NCBI GenBank assembly: GCA_014529385.2
Contig: CM043950.1
Coordinates: forward strand, 74,285,935 to 74,349,934
DNA from: Adiantum capillus-veneris
Lineage: Eukaryota > Streptophyta > Polypodiopsida > Polypodiales > Pteridaceae
Direction: 5' to 3'
DNA length: 64,000 bases
Made by a program: the position numbers and the translations under genes
The notes under the pieces: generated by a model
Database searches by the model: none
Seen by the model: only the letters and a program-made list of their open reading frames with translations
Told to the model about the DNA's origin: nothing
Shown: in pieces, positions 1-13,140 of the stretch
Layout: each line of letters opens with the position of its first letter
Position numbering within the stretch: the first letter of the stretch is position 1

Positions 1-3000
1 TATGTCATTATATTAAGAAGATCTGGGTGTTAAGGTCCACCACTTGTCCAACCTATAAGGCTATATCTTAAATGGTATTATTTACCACCACTTGGAATGC
101 ACATGATGGGTTTTACATAGGGGTACGGTTCCAAGGTCCACCACTTGTCCAAGCTAACTCTATTGAAACATAGAGAGAATCAAAGGTCCACCACTTGTCC
201 AAGCTAGGCTCCATTGAAACATGGAGAGAAGGATGCTCCACCATTTGTCCAAGCCAGGTTTGATTGAAACATGAAGAGAAGCAAGCTGCACCATGTCTCC
301 AAAATGCTAGGCTCCATTGAAATATCTTAAACCCATGATATTTCGTACATGGGGGGTTTACATTCAAGGTCCACCACTTGTCCAACCTATTATCACTAGT
401 AGCATGAGTGGTTTGATGTCAAGATTCACCACTTTTCTACTCTATGTCATTATATTAAGAAGATCTGGGTGTTAAGGTCCACCACTTGTCCAACCTATAA
501 GGCTATATCTTAAAGGGTATTCTTTCTCACCACTTGGAATGACCATGATAGGTTTTACATGGGGGTTTGGTTCCAAGTTCCACCACTTGTCCAAGCTAAC
601 TCTATTGAAACATAGAGAGAAGCAAAGGTCCACCACTTGTCTAAGCTAGGGTCCATTGAAACATGGAGAGAAGGATGCTCCACCATTTGTCCAAGATAGG
701 CTCCATTGAAACATGAAGAGAAGCAAGCTGCACCATGTCTCCAAGATGCTAAGATCCATTGAAATACCTTAAACCCATGATATTTTGTACATGGGGAGTT
801 TACATTCAAGGTCCACCACTTGTCCAACCTATTATCTCTAGTAGCATGAGTGGTTTGGTCTGAAGATTCACCACTTTTCCACTCTATGTCATTACGTTAA
901 GAATATGTGGGTGTTAAGGTCGACCACTTGTCCAACCTATAAGGGTATATCTTAAAGGGTATTCTTTCTCACCACTTGAAATGTCCATGATATGTTTTAC
1001 ATGGGGGTTTGGCTCCAAGGTCCTCCACCTCTCCAAGCTAACTCTATTGAAACATAGAGAGAAACAAAGGTCCACCACTTGTCCAAGCTAGGCTCCATTG
1101 AAACATGGAGAGAAGGATCCTCTACCATTTGTCGAAGCTAACTCTATTGAAACATGGGGGGTTTACATTCAAGGTCCACCACTTGTCCAACCTATTAACG
1201 ATAGTAGCATGAGTGGTTTGGTCTCAAGATTCACCACTTTTTCACTCTATGTCATTATATTAAGAATATTTGGGTGTTAAGGTCCACCACTTGTCCAACC
1301 TATAAGGCTATATCTTAAGGGTTATTCTTTCTCACCACTTGGAGTGACCAGCATAGGTTTTACATGGGGGTTTTGTTTCAAGGTCCACCACTTGTCCAGG
1401 CTAACTCTATTGAAACATAGAGAGAATCAAAGGTCCACCACTTGTCCAAGCTAGGGTCCATTGAAACATGGAGAGAAGGATGCTCCACCATTTGTCCAAG
1501 ATACACTCCATTGAAACATGAAGAGAAGCAAGCTACACCATGTCTCCAAGATGCTAGGCTCCATTGAAATACCTCAAACCCATGATATTTTGTACATGGG
1601 GGGTTTACATTCAAGGTCCACCACTTGTCCAACCTATTATCTCTAGTAGCATTAGTGGTTTGGTCTCAAGATTCACCATTTTTCCACTCTATGTCATTCT
1701 ATTAAGAATATATGGGTGCTAAGGTCCACCACTTGTCCAACCTATAAGGCCATATCTTAAAGGTTATTCTTTCTCACCACTTGGAGTTACCAAGATAGGT
1801 TTTACATGGGAGTTTGGTTCCAAGGCCCACCACTTGTCCAAGCTAACTCTATTGAAACATAGAGAGAAGCAAAGGTCCACCACTTGTCCAAGCTAGGGTC
1901 CATTGAAACATGGAGAGAAGGATGCTCCACCATTTGTCCAAGATAGGCTCCATTGAAACATGAAGGGAAGCAATCTGCACCATGTCTCCAAGATTCTAGG
2001 ATCCATTGAAATACCTTAAACCCACGATATTGTTTACATGTGGGGTTTAACGTCAAGGTCAGTCACTTTTCCAAGCTATTATCCCTAGTAGCACTAGTGG
2101 TTGGGTCTCAAGATTTACCACTTTTTCACTCTATGTCGTTATATTATGAAGATCTAGGTTCTAAGGTCGACCACTTGTCCAACCTATAAGGCTAGATCTT
2201 AAAGGGTATTATTTCTCACCACTTGGAATGACCATGATATGTTTTACATGGGGGTTTGGTTTCAAGGTCCACCACTTGTCCAAGCTAACTCTATGGAAAC
2301 ATAGAGAGAAGCAAAGGTCCACCACTTGTCCAAGCTAGGCTCCACTGAGACATTTAGAGAAGGATGATCCCCCATTGGTGGAAGATAGGCTTCATTGAAA
2401 CATGAAAAGAAGCAAGTTGCACCATGTCTCCAAGATTCTAGGATCCATTGAAATACCTTAAACCCACGATATTGTTTACATGTGGGGTTTAACGTCAAGG
2501 TCAGTCACTTTTCCAAGCTATTATCCCTAGTAGCATGAGTGGTTTGGTCTCAAGATTCACCACTTTTCCACTCTATGTCATTATATAAAGAAGATCTAGG
2601 TGTTAAGGTCAACCACTTGTCCAACCTATAAGCGTATATCTTAAAGGGTATTCTTTCTCACCACTTGAAATGTCCATGATATGTTTTACATAGGGGTTTA
2701 GTTCCAAGGTCCACCACTTATCCAAGCTAACTTTATTCTTCTCATAGAGAGAAGCAAAAGGTCCACCACTTGTCCAAGCTAGGCTCCATTGAAACATGGA
2801 GAGAAGGATGCTCCACCATTTGTCGAAGCTAACTCTATTGAAACATGGAAGGTTTACATTCAAGGTCCACCAGTTGTCCAACCTATTAACGCTAGTAGCA
2901 TGAGGGGTTTGGTCTCAAGATTCACCACTTTTTCACTCTGTGTTATTATATTAAGAATATTTGGGTATTAAGGTCCACCACTTGTCCAACCTATAAGACT

Positions 3001-4999
3001 ATATCTTAATGGTTATTCTTTCTGACCACTTGGAGTGACCATGAAAGGTTTTACATGGGGGGTTGGTTCCAAGGTCCACCACTTGTCCAAGCTAACTCTA
3101 TTCAAACATAGAGAGAAGCAAAGGTCCACCACTTGTCTAAGCTAGGGTCTATTGAAACATGGAGAGAAGGATGCTCCACCATTTGTCCAAGATAGACTCC
3201 ATTGAAACATGAAGAGAAGCAAGCTGCACCATATCTCCAAGATTCTAGACTCCATCGAAATACCTTAAACCCACGTTATTTTGTACATGGGGAGTTTACA
3301 TTCAAGATCAACAATTTGTCCAACCTATTATCGCTAGTAGCATGAGTGGTTTGGTCTCAAGATTCACCACTTTTCCACTCTCTATCATTATATTAAGAAT
3401 ATTTGGGTGTTAAGGTCCACCACTTGTCCAACCTATAAGACTATATCTTAATGGTTATTCTTTCTCACCTCTTGAAAGACTATATCTTAATGGTTATCCC
3501 TAGCTATTATTGCTAGTAGCGTGAGTGGTTTGGTCTCAAGATTCACCACTTTTATTAAGAATATGTGGGTGTTAAGGTCCACCACTTGTCCAACCTATAA
3601 GGCTACATCTTAAAGGTTATTCTTTCTTACTACTTGGAGTGACCATGATAGGTTTTACATGGGGGTTTGGTTCCAAGGTCCACCACTTGTCCAAGCTAAC
3701 TCTATTGAAACATAGAGAGAAGCAAAGGTCCACCCCTTGTCTAAGCTAGGGTCCATTGAAACATGGAGAGAAGGATGCTACACCATTTGTCCAAGGTAGG
3801 CTCCATTGAAACATGAGGAGAATCAAGGTGCACCATGACTCCAAGATGCTAGGCTCCATCGAAAAACATTAAACCCATGATATGTCGTAGATGAGGGGTT
3901 TACATTCAAGGTCCAACACTTGTCCAAGCTATTATTGGTAGTAGCCTGAGTGGTTTGGTCTCAAGATTCACCACTTTTCCACTCTATGTCATTATATTAA
4001 GAATATGCGCGTGTTAAGGTCCACCACTTGTCCAACCTATAAGGCTACATCTTAAAGTTTATTCTTTATTACCACTTGGAGTGACCATGATAGGTTTTAC
4101 ATGGGGGTTTGGTTCCAAGGTCCACCACTTGTCCAAGCTAACTCTATTGAAACATAGAGAGAAACAAAGGTCCACCACTTGTCCAAGCTAGGGTCCATTG
4201 AAACATGGAGAGAAGGATGCTCCACCATTTGTCCAAGATAGGCACCATTGAAACATGACGAGAAGCAAGCTGCACCATGTCTCCAAGATGCTAGGCTCCA
4301 TCGAAATACATTAAACCCACGATATTTCGTAGATGAGGGGTTTACATTCAAGGTCCACCACTTGTCCAAGCTATTATTGCTAGTAGGGTGAGTGGTTTGG
4401 TCTCAAGATTCACCACTTTTATTAAGAATATGTGGGTGTTAAGGTCCACCACTTGTCCAACCTATAAGGCTACATCTTAAAGGTTATTCTTTCTTACTAC
4501 TTGGAGTGACCATGATAGGTTTTACATGGGGGTTTGGTTCCAAGGTCCACCACTTGTCCAAGCTAACTCTATTGAAACATAGAGAGAAGCAAAGGTCCAC
4601 CCCTTGTCTAAGCTAGGGTCCATTGAAACATGGAGAGAAGGATGCTCCACCATTTGTCCAAGGTAGGCTCCATTCAAACATGAGGAGAAGCAAGGTGCAC
4701 CATGTCTCCAAGATGCTAGGCTCCATCGAAAAACATTAAACCCACGATATGTCGTAGATGAGGGGTTTACATTCAAGGTCCACACTTGTCCAAGCTATTA
4801 TTGCTAGTAGCCTGAGTGGTTTGGTCTCAAGATTCACCACTTTTCCACTCTATGTCATTATATTAAGAATATGCGCGTGTTAAGGTCCACCACTTGTCCA
4901 ACCTATAAGGCTACATCTTAAAGGTTATTCTCTATTACCACTTGGAGTGACCATGATAGGTTTTACATGGGGGTTTGGTTCCAAGGTCCACCACTTGTC

Positions 5000-7486
5000 C
5001 AAGCTAACTCTATTGAAACATAGAGAGAAACAAAGGTCCACCACTTGTCCAAGCTAGGGTCCATTGAAACATGGAGAGAAGGATGCTCCACCATTTGTCC
5101 AAGATAGGATCCATTGAAACATGACGAGAAGCAAGCTGCACCATGTCTCCAAGATGCTAGGCTCCATCGAAATACATTAAACCCACGATATTTCGTAGAT
5201 GAGGGGTTTACATTCAAGGTCCACCACTTGTCCAAGCTATTATTGCTAGTAGCCTGAGTGGTTTGGTCTCAAGATTCACCACTTTTCCACTCTATGTCAT
5301 TAAATTAAGAATATGCGCGTGTTAAGGTCCACCACTTGTCCAACCTATAAGGCTACATCTTAAAGGTTATTCTTTATTACCACTTAGAGTGACCATGATA
5401 GGTTTTACATGGGGGTTTGGTTCCAAGGTCCACCACTTGTCCAAGCTAACTCTATTGAAACATAGAGAGAAACAAAGGTCCACCACTTGTCCAAGCTAGG
5501 GTCCATTGAAACATGGAGAGAAGGATGCTCCACCATTTGTCGAAGCTAACTCTATTGAAACATGGGGGTTTACATTCAAGGTCCACCACTTGTCCAAGCT
5601 ATTAGTGCTAGTAGCACGAGTGGTTTTGTCTCAAGATTCACCACTTTTTCACTCTATGTCATTATATTAAGAATATTAGGGTGTTAAGGTCCACCACTTG
5701 TCCAACCTATAAGGCTATATCTTAAAGGTTATTCTTTCTCACCACTTGGAGTGACCATGATAGGTTTTAAATGGGGGTTTGGTTCCAAGGTCCACCACTT
5801 GTCCAAGCTAACTCTATTGAATAATAGAGAGAAGTAAAGGTCCACCACTTGTCCAAGCTAGGGTCCATTGAAACATGGAGAGAAGGATGCTCCACCATTT
5901 GTCCAAGATAGGCTCCATTGAAACATGAAGGGAAGCAATCTGCACCATGTCTCCAAGATTCTAGGATCCATTGAAATACCTTAAACCCACGATATTGTTT
6001 ACATGTGGGGTTTAACGTCAAGGTCAGTCACTTTTCCAAGCTATTATCCCTAGTAGCACTAGTGGTTGGGTCTCAAGATTTACCACTTTTTCACTCTATG
6101 TCGTTATATTATGAAGATCTAGGTTCTAAGGTCGACCACTTGTCCAACCTATAAGGCTAGATCTTAAAGGGTATTATTTCTCACCACTTGGAATGACCAT
6201 GATATGTTTTACATGGGGGTTTGGTTTCAAGGTCCACCACTTGTCCAAGCTAACTCTATTGAAACATAGAGAGAAACAAAGGTCCACCACTTGTCCAAGC
6301 TAGGGTCCATTGAAACATGGAGAGAAGGATGCTCCACCATTTGTCCAAGATAGGATCCATTGAAACATGACGAGAAGCAATCTGCACCATGTCTCCAAGA
6401 TGCTAGGCTCCATCGAAATACATTAAACCCACGATATTTCGTAGATGAGGGGTTTACATTCAAGGTCCACCACTTGTCCAAGCTATTATTGCTAGTAGCC
6501 TGAGTGGTTTGGTCTCAAGATTCACCACTTTTCCACTCTATGTCATTAAATTAAGAATATGCGCGTGTTAAGGTCCACCACTTGTCCAACCTATAAGGCT
6601 ACATCTTAAAGGTTATTCTTTATTACCACTTAGAGTGACCATGATAGGTTTTACATGGGGGTTTGGTTCCAAGGTCCACCACTTGTCCAAGCTAACTCTA
6701 TTGAAACATAGAGAGAAACAAAGGTCCACCACTTGTCCAAGCTAGGGTCCATTGAAACATGGAGAGAAGGATGCTCCACCATTTGTCGAAGCTAACTCTA
6801 TTGAAACATGGGGGTTTACATTCAAGGTCCACCACTTGTCCAAGCTATTAGTGCTAGTAGCACGAGTGGTTTTGTCTCAAGATTCACCACTTTTTCACTC
6901 TATGTCATTATATTAAGAATATTAGGGTGTTAAGGTCCACCACTTGTCCAACCTATAAGGCTATATCTTAAAGGTTATTCTTTCTCACCACTTGGAGTGA
7001 CCATGATAGGTTTTAAATGGGGGTTTGGTTCCAAGGTCCACCACTTGTCCAAGCTAACTCTATTGAATAATAGAGAGAAGTAAAGGTCCACCACTTCTCC
7101 AAGCTAGGGTCCATTGAAACATGGAGAGAAGGATGCTCCACCATTTGTCCAAGATAGGCTCCATTGAAACATGAAGGGAAGCAATCTGCACCATGTCTCC
7201 AAGATTCTAGGATCCATTGAAATACCTTAAACCCACGATATTGTTTACATGCGGGGTTTAACGTCAAGGTCAGTCACTTTTCCAAGCTATTATCCCTAGT
7301 AGCACTAGTGGTTGGGTCTCAAGATTTACCACTTTTTCACTCTATGTCGTTATATTATGAAGATCTAGGTTCTAAGGTCGACCACTTGTCCAACCTATAA
7401 GGCTAGATCTTAAAGGGTATTATTTCTCACCACTTGGAATGACCATGATATGTTTTACATGGGGGTTTGGTTTCAAGGTCCACCAC
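5000..7486. repeat. 1,246-bp tandem duplication inside array 1
   Basis: Bases from about 5,000 to 6,240 recur at about 6,241 to 7,486 with a constant offset of 1,246 bp (for example 4963/6227-type and 5767/7013-type units). The match includes private variants such as the 'attgaataatagagag' change and 'gtagcacgagtggttttg'. Junctions fall inside the homologous 50-bp subunits, as expected for unequal crossing-over. The two copies differ at very few positions, for example 'cacttctccaagc' at 7,092 and 'catgcggggttt' at 7,248. Confidence 0.85.
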
Positions 7487-8764
7487 TTGTCCAAGCTAAC
7501 TCTATGGAAACATAGAGAGAAGCAAAGGTCCACCACTTGTCCAAGCTAGGCTCCACTGAGACATTTAGAGAAGGATGATCCCCCATTGGTGGAAGATAGG
7601 CTTCATTGAAACATGAAAAGAAGCAAGTTGCACCATGTCTCCAAGATTCTAGGATCCATTGAAATACCTTAAACCCACGATATTGTTTACATGTGGGGTT
7701 TAACGTCAAGGTCAGTCACTTTTCCAAGCTATTATCCCTAGTAGCATGAGTGGTTTGGTCTCAAGATTCACCACTTTTCCACTCTATGTCATTATATAAA
7801 GAAGATCTAGGTGTTAAGGTCAACCACTTGTCCAACCTATAAGCGTATATCTTAAAGGGTATTCTTTCTCACCACTTGAAATGTCCATGATATGTTTTAC
7901 ATAGGGGTTTAGTTCCAAGGTCCACCACTTATCCAAGCTAACTTTATTCTTCTCATAGAGAGAAGCAAAAGGTCCACCACTTGTCCAAGCTAGGCTCCAT
8001 TGAAACATGGAGAGAAGGATGCTCCACCATTTGTCGAAGCTAACTCTATTGAAACATGGAAGGTTTACATTCAAGGTCCACCAGTTGTCCAACCTATTAA
8101 CGCTAGTAGCATGAGGGGTTTGGTCTCAAGATTCACCACTTTTTCACTCTGTGTTATTATATTAAGAATATTTGGGTATTAAGGTCCACCACTTGTCCAA
8201 CCTATAAGACTATATCTTAATGGTTATTCTTTCTGACCACTTGGAGTGACCATGAAAGGTTTTACATGGGGGGTTGGTTCCAAGGTCCACCACTTGTCCA
8301 AGCTAACTCTATTCAAACATAGAGAGAAGCAAAGGTCCACCACTTGTCTAAGCTAGGGTCTATTGAAACATGGAGAGAAGGATGCTCCACCATTTGTCCA
8401 AGATAGACTCCATTGAAACATGAAGAGAAGCAAGCTGCACCATATCTCCAAGATTCTAGACTCCATCGAAATACCTTAAACCCACGTTATTTTGTACATG
8501 GGGAGTTTACATTCAAGATCAACAATTTGTCCAACCTATTATCGCTAGTAGCATGAGTGGTTTGGTCTCAAGATTCACCACTTTTCCACTCTCTATCATT
8601 ATATTAAGAATATTTGGGTGTTAAGGTCCACCACTTGTCCAACCTATAAGACTATATCTTAATGGTTATTCTTTCTCACCTCTTGAAAGACTATATCTTA
8701 ATGGTTATCCCTAGCTATTATTGCTAGTAGCGTGAGTGGTTTGGTCTCAAGATTCACCACTTTT
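7013..8764. repeat. Block duplicated from 1,802-3,553 (offset 5,211)
   Basis: This segment repeats 1,802-3,553 almost base for base at an offset of 5,211. Rare private features are shared, such as 'ccccattggtggaagatagg' (2,371 and 7,582), 'ctttattcttctcatagag' and the truncated 'gactatatcttaatggttatcc' unit. The first few hundred bases also match the 5,767 unit, so the exact left breakpoint is ambiguous. The right breakpoint lies at the 'ttttattaagaatatg' sequence near 8,764-8,774. Confidence 0.85.
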
Positions 8765-8773
8765 ATTAAGAAT

Positions 8774-10700
8774 ATGCGCGTGTTAAGGTCCACCACTTGT
8801 CCAACCTATAAGGCTACATCTTAAAGGTTATTCTTTATTACCACTTGGAGTGACCATGATAGGTTTTACATGGGGGTTTGGTTCCAAGGTCCACCACTTG
8901 TCCAAGCTAACTCTATTGAAACATAGAGAGAAACAAAGGTCCACCACTTGTCCAAGCTAGGGTCCATTGAAACATGGAGAGAAGGATGCTCCACCATTTG
9001 TCCAAGATAGGCACCATTGAAACATGACGAGAAGCAAGCTGCACCATGTCTCCAAGATGCTAGGCTCCATCGAAATACATTAAACCCACGATATTTCGTA
9101 GATGAGGGGTTTACATTCAAGGTCCACCACTTGTCCAAGCTATTATTGCTAGTAGCGTGAGTGGTTTGGTCTCAAGATTCACCACTTTTATTAAGAATAT
9201 GTGGGTGTTAAGGTCCACCACTTGTCCAACCTATAAGGCTACATCTTAAAGGTTATTCTTTCTTACTACTTGGAGTGACCATGATAGGTTTTACATGGGG
9301 GTTTGGTTCCAAGGTCCACCACTTGTCCAAGCTAACTCTATTGAAACATAGAGAGAAGCAAAGGTCCACCCCTTGTCTAAGCTAGGGTCCATTGAAACAT
9401 GGAGAGAAGGATGCTCCACCATTTGTCCAAGGTAGGCTCCATTCAAACATGAGGAGAAGCAAGGTGCACCATGTCTCCAAGATGCTAGGCTCCATCGAAA
9501 AACATTAAACCCACGATATGTCGTAGATGAGGGGTTTACATTCAAGGTCCACACTTGTCCAAGCTATTATTGCTAGTAGCCTGAGTGGTTTGGTCTCAAG
9601 ATTCACCACTTTTCCACTCTATGTCATTATATTAAGAATATGCGCGTGTTAAGGTCCACCACTTGTCCAACCTATAAGGCTACATCTTAAAGGTTATTCT
9701 CTATTACCACTTGGAGTGACCATGATAGGTTTTACATGGGGGTTTGGTTCCAAGGTCCACCACTTGTCCAAGCTAACTCTATTGAAACATAGAGAGAAAC
9801 AAAGGTCCACCACTTGTCCAAGCTAGGGTCCATTGAAACATGGAGAGAAGGATGCTCCACCATTTGTCCAAGATAGGATCCATTGAAACATGACGAGAAG
9901 CAAGCTGCACCATGTCTCCAAGATGCTAGGCTCCATCGAAATACATTAAACCCACGATATTTCGTAGATGAGGGGTTTACATTCAAGGTCCACCACTTGT
10001 CCAAGCTATTATTGCTAGTAGCCTGAGTGGTTTGGTCTCAAGATTCACCACTTTTCCACTCTATGTCATTAAATTAAGAATATGCGCGTGTTAAGGTCCA
10101 CCACTTGTCCAACTTATAAGGCTACATCTTAAAGGTTATTCTTTATTACCACTTAGAGTGACCATGATAGGTTTTACATGGGGGTTTGGTTCCAAGGTCC
10201 ACCACTTGTCCAAGCTAACTCTATTGAAACATAGAGAGAAACAAAGGTCCACCACTTGTCCAAGCTAGGGTCCATTGAAACATGGAGAGAAGGATGCTCC
10301 ACCATTTGTCGAAGCTAACTCTATTGAAACATGGGGGGTTTACATTCAAGGTCCACCACTTGTCCAAGCTATTAGTGCTAGTAGCACGAGTGGTTTTGTC
10401 TCAAGATTCACCACTTTTTCACTCTATGTCATTATATTAAGAATATTAGGGTGTTAAGGTCCACCACTTGTCCAACCTATAAGGCTATATCTTAAAGGTT
10501 ATTCTTTCTCACCACTTGGAGTGACCATGATAGGTTTTAAATGGGGGTTTGGTTCCAAGGTCCACCACTTGTCCAAGCTAACTCTATTGAATAATAGAGA
10601 GAAGTAAAGGTCCACCACTTGTCCAAGCTAGGGTCCATTGAAACATGGAGAGAAGGATGCTCCACCATTTGTGCAAGATAGGCTCCATTGAAACATGAAG
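8774..10700. repeat. Block duplicated from 4,005-5,930 (offset 4,769)
   Basis: From 'aagaatatgcgcgtgttaag' onward this block follows 4,005-5,930 at an offset of 4,769, shifting to 4,770 after one extra G near 10,338. Differences are rare, for example 'tagtagggtgag' at 4,382 against 'tagtagcgtgag' at 9,151. It joins directly to the previous block, so two separate exchange events appear to be stacked. Similarity ends about 10,700, where the terminal, more diverged array units begin. Confidence 0.85.
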
Positions 10701-11020
10701 AGAAGCAAGATGCACGATGTCTCCAAGATGCTACGCTCCATCGAAATACCTTAAACCCACGATATTTCGTAGATGGGGGGTTTACTTTCAAGGTCCACCA
10801 CTTGTCCAAGCTATTATCGCTAGTAGCATGGTCTGGTCTCAAGATTCACCAGTTTTCCACGCTATGTCATTATATGAAGAATATCTGGGTGTTAAGGTCC
10901 ACCACTTGTCCAACCTATAAGGCTATATTCTAAATGATATTTTTTTTGACCACTTGGAATGTGCATGATATGTTTTACATGGGGTTTTATTCCAAGGTCC
11001 ACCACTTGTCCAAGCTAGAT

Positions 11021-11620
11021 CTATTACATATATATTATACATACAATATTCAACTAGATTCCCTACCTATCATGTCCAGTAGCATGGATGCTCTAGCTTG
11101 AAGGTCCACCACTTGTCCAACCTATACTCTCTTATGTAAGGGAGATCTCGCTATAAATTCAAAACCTTCCCGCCTAAATTTAAAATATCCCTCCCAAATC
11201 TTAAATATCCCGCCTAAATTTTAAACTATCCCGCCCAAATTTTAAAATTCAAACTTTTTTATAAAAATTTAAATTTTACTACTTAAATTTAAAATATTCC
11301 ACGCAAAATTGATTTTAAATTCAAGTTTACCACAAAAAGATATCATTATACCACCTAAATTCAAATATGCAAACCTCAAATCATTATATTGTACATAAAT
11401 TCAAACAAATTCAAATTAACAAGCCTAAACTGATATTAGTTTACATAGATATGAATTTATCACACCTAAATTATGTCACCATGTTAGAGAGAGTGGTTAG
11501 AGAATTTGAACAAGGTCCACCACTTGTCCAACCTAGATACCAAGAAGGATTGAGTGTACAAGGTATTGTTTGGAGGTCCTTATAGTCCATTGGTCTTAAG
11601 GTCCACCACTTGTGGTAAGG
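11021..11620. repeat. AT-rich array edge with isolated core motifs
   Basis: The core motif still appears singly near 11,100, 11,513 and 11,597. Between them, 11,150-11,360 holds a degenerate short repeat of about 20-24 bp of the type 'cccgcctaaatttaaaat'. The rest is AT-rich single-copy-looking sequence. No gene is recognised. Confidence 0.6.
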
Positions 11621-12022
11621 GTCACCAAAAAGTGTATATATTCACCCAAAGAAATACACGTATTTTTGGTCTACATGTCCTAGTTTAAACCATTTATGTC
11701 CATTAGGTGTATCACTAAACAACACTACTATTTTTGAGAAACAGAAGTTACAATCATATCTACAAATGGATTAGAGGAAAATCAGCTCAGCATACATCCA
11801 AAACTCGCTACAAGAATCGACTTTAACAGATCACGCAAGTAAGTCTTCCATTCAATTTTACTAGTATTACAATGTGTTAGTTATTTGTGATATTTATGTA
11901 TGTATATATACTATGTGTGCATATCGTAATTAAGTGTAATTGTGTATCTGCATTATGTATGAGTATTACAATGAAATAACACAAATATACATACATACAC
12001 ATAGATAACACAGACGCACACA
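11621..12022. other. Intergenic DNA, nothing recognised
   Basis: Sequence at the end of array 1 with no core motif, no long frame and no RNA gene. AT-rich, with runs of 'tatgtatgtatata' near 11,890-11,915. Confidence 0.5.
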
Positions 12023-12122
12023 TACATGAGCATGTATTTTCAAGAGAGAGATAGCAAATACAGAGATAGATAGATAGAGAGAGAGAGAGATAAATAACTG
12101 TTTTTTAGAGAGAGGAGAGAGA

Positions 12123-12392
12123 AAGATAACAGATTTCACTGTGTTTATGTATGTGGAAGAGAGGAAGACGATGTATGGGAATATGTGCACGTATTTTCAA
12201 GAGAGAGACAACAAGATAACAGATTTCATTGTGGTTATGTATGTGGAAGTGAGGAAGACGATGTGTGGGAATATGTGCATGTATTTTCAAGAGAGAGACA
12301 GCAAGATAACAGATTTCACTGTGGTTATGTATGTGGAAGAGAGGAAGACGATGTGTGGGAATATGTGTATGTGTGCGGGGATACGTTTAAAC
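12123..12392. repeat. 90-bp minisatellite, about three copies
   Basis: 'aagataacagatttca' starts at 12,123, 12,213 and 12,303, a period of exactly 90 bp. Copies carry 'gtggaagaggaagacgatg'-like and 'ttttcaagagagagacarc' segments and differ at a few bases. A partial, GA-rich precursor lies at 12,030-12,110 (GATA and GAGA runs). Because 90 is a multiple of three, plus-strand frames stay open (12,141-12,536). That follows from the repeat and is not evidence of a gene. Confidence 0.9.
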
Positions 12393-12800
12393 TATGTATC
12401 TCTGTCTTTTGACGAGAGAGTGTGTGTGCAAGAAGAGTTACAGAGAACCATCTTCTCTATATGGAGAAAGACAGAGAGTGAGAGAGAGAGAAATACCTGT
12501 TTTTTCTCTATTCGTGAGGTGTGCAATGTCTCCTGAGAAGACTGCCCGATCCTGCCCTTCTGGAAAGCGTTGTGTACGCTGCTGTTTCTTTGTCTTGTGC
12601 GCGAACTTTCAATCCTGTGCACTCCACCTGTGTGTTGTGTACGATGCCGAGCTTGCTCCTCTACGCGCGCGTATACTCCAACTGTGTGCGATCCGTGTGC
12701 GCTTTCTGTGTTTTTGCTGCTCGCCTGCTTTCTCTGTGTGCGTTTCTCGTGCGCTCTCTGTGTGCCTAATCTTGATAGGGTTTATTAGAATGCCACGTAT
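12393..12800. other. Low-complexity GA- then TG/CT-rich stretch
   Basis: After a GAGA-rich stretch (12,410-12,500) comes 12,560-12,770, rich in TGTG, CTGTGTGCG and CTCT. Several overlapping plus-strand frames are open here, but they are cysteine/serine/valine-rich translations of simple sequence. I support no coding gene. Confidence 0.6.
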
Positions 12801-13140
12801 GCTACAAGTCCATGTTTTATCATAGGATTAAAAAAAACAAAAGCAATATAAAAAATTAACCAATTCACACGGCCAAAATTAAAGAAATCATGGTTGAAAA
12901 TATGAAAAACATGCATAACTCTATACTAGGAATTCACTTAAAAAAAAAAAAATCTTTGGGCCCCGCCCGGGGCGCTGCCCCAGGACCCCGCCCAGAACAA
13001 TATCCCAAAATCAACCTCCCAAGCCCCGCCATCGAGAGCGCTATATTCCACATCCCCATCAAGAGCGCTATCCCCAAACCTCACGTGGAAGCGCTGCCTT
13101 GTCACCCCATTGTGGCATTGCCCTAAGACCCCGCATCTGG
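12801..13140. other. A-rich tract followed by a GC-rich patch
   Basis: An A12-13 run near 12,940-12,952 leads into a strongly GC-rich block (12,958-13,140) with 'ccccgcccggggcgctgcc' and several 'gagcgct'-type repeats about 27 bp apart. It contrasts sharply with the AT-rich surroundings. It could be the end of a retroposed or other mobile sequence, but no termini or target duplication are visible. Confidence 0.5.

Larger units (their letters stand above)
1..11020. repeat. Satellite-like array 1, hierarchical tandem repeat
   Basis: The whole stretch is built from variants of AAGGTCCACCACTTGTCCAA. Neighbouring subunits are about 50 bp (core, then a 'gctaactctattgaaacat' or 'gctagggtccattgaaacat' type tail ending in 'gagagaag'). 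Four to six subunits plus a 'gtggtttggtctcaagattcacc' spacer make a higher unit of about 425-460 bp, seen from equivalent points near 113, 555, 1802, 2262, 4097, 4522, 4963, 9291 and 9732. The array is already running at base 1, so it extends out of the window on the left. No gene is supported inside it. The minus-strand frames of 78-101 codons are a by-product: the core lacks stops in all three minus frames. A satellite of a heterochromatic, centromeric or subtelomeric block is possible, but the sequence alone does not show which. Confidence 0.95.

Noticed and set aside
113-10842. Family of 78-101-codon minus-strand frames ('DKWWT', 'WTSGGP') in array 1
   Set aside because: They come from a satellite core without stops in any minus frame; spacing and phase follow the repeat, and there is no start context, intron or domain evidence.
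11150-11360. Cluster of E2F-like sites (cccgcc)
   Set aside because: They recur with a short tandem repeat in AT-rich array-edge DNA with no gene nearby.
12141-12825. Overlapping frames of 72-143 codons
   Set aside because: Products of the 90-bp minisatellite and of TG/CT-rich simple sequence.
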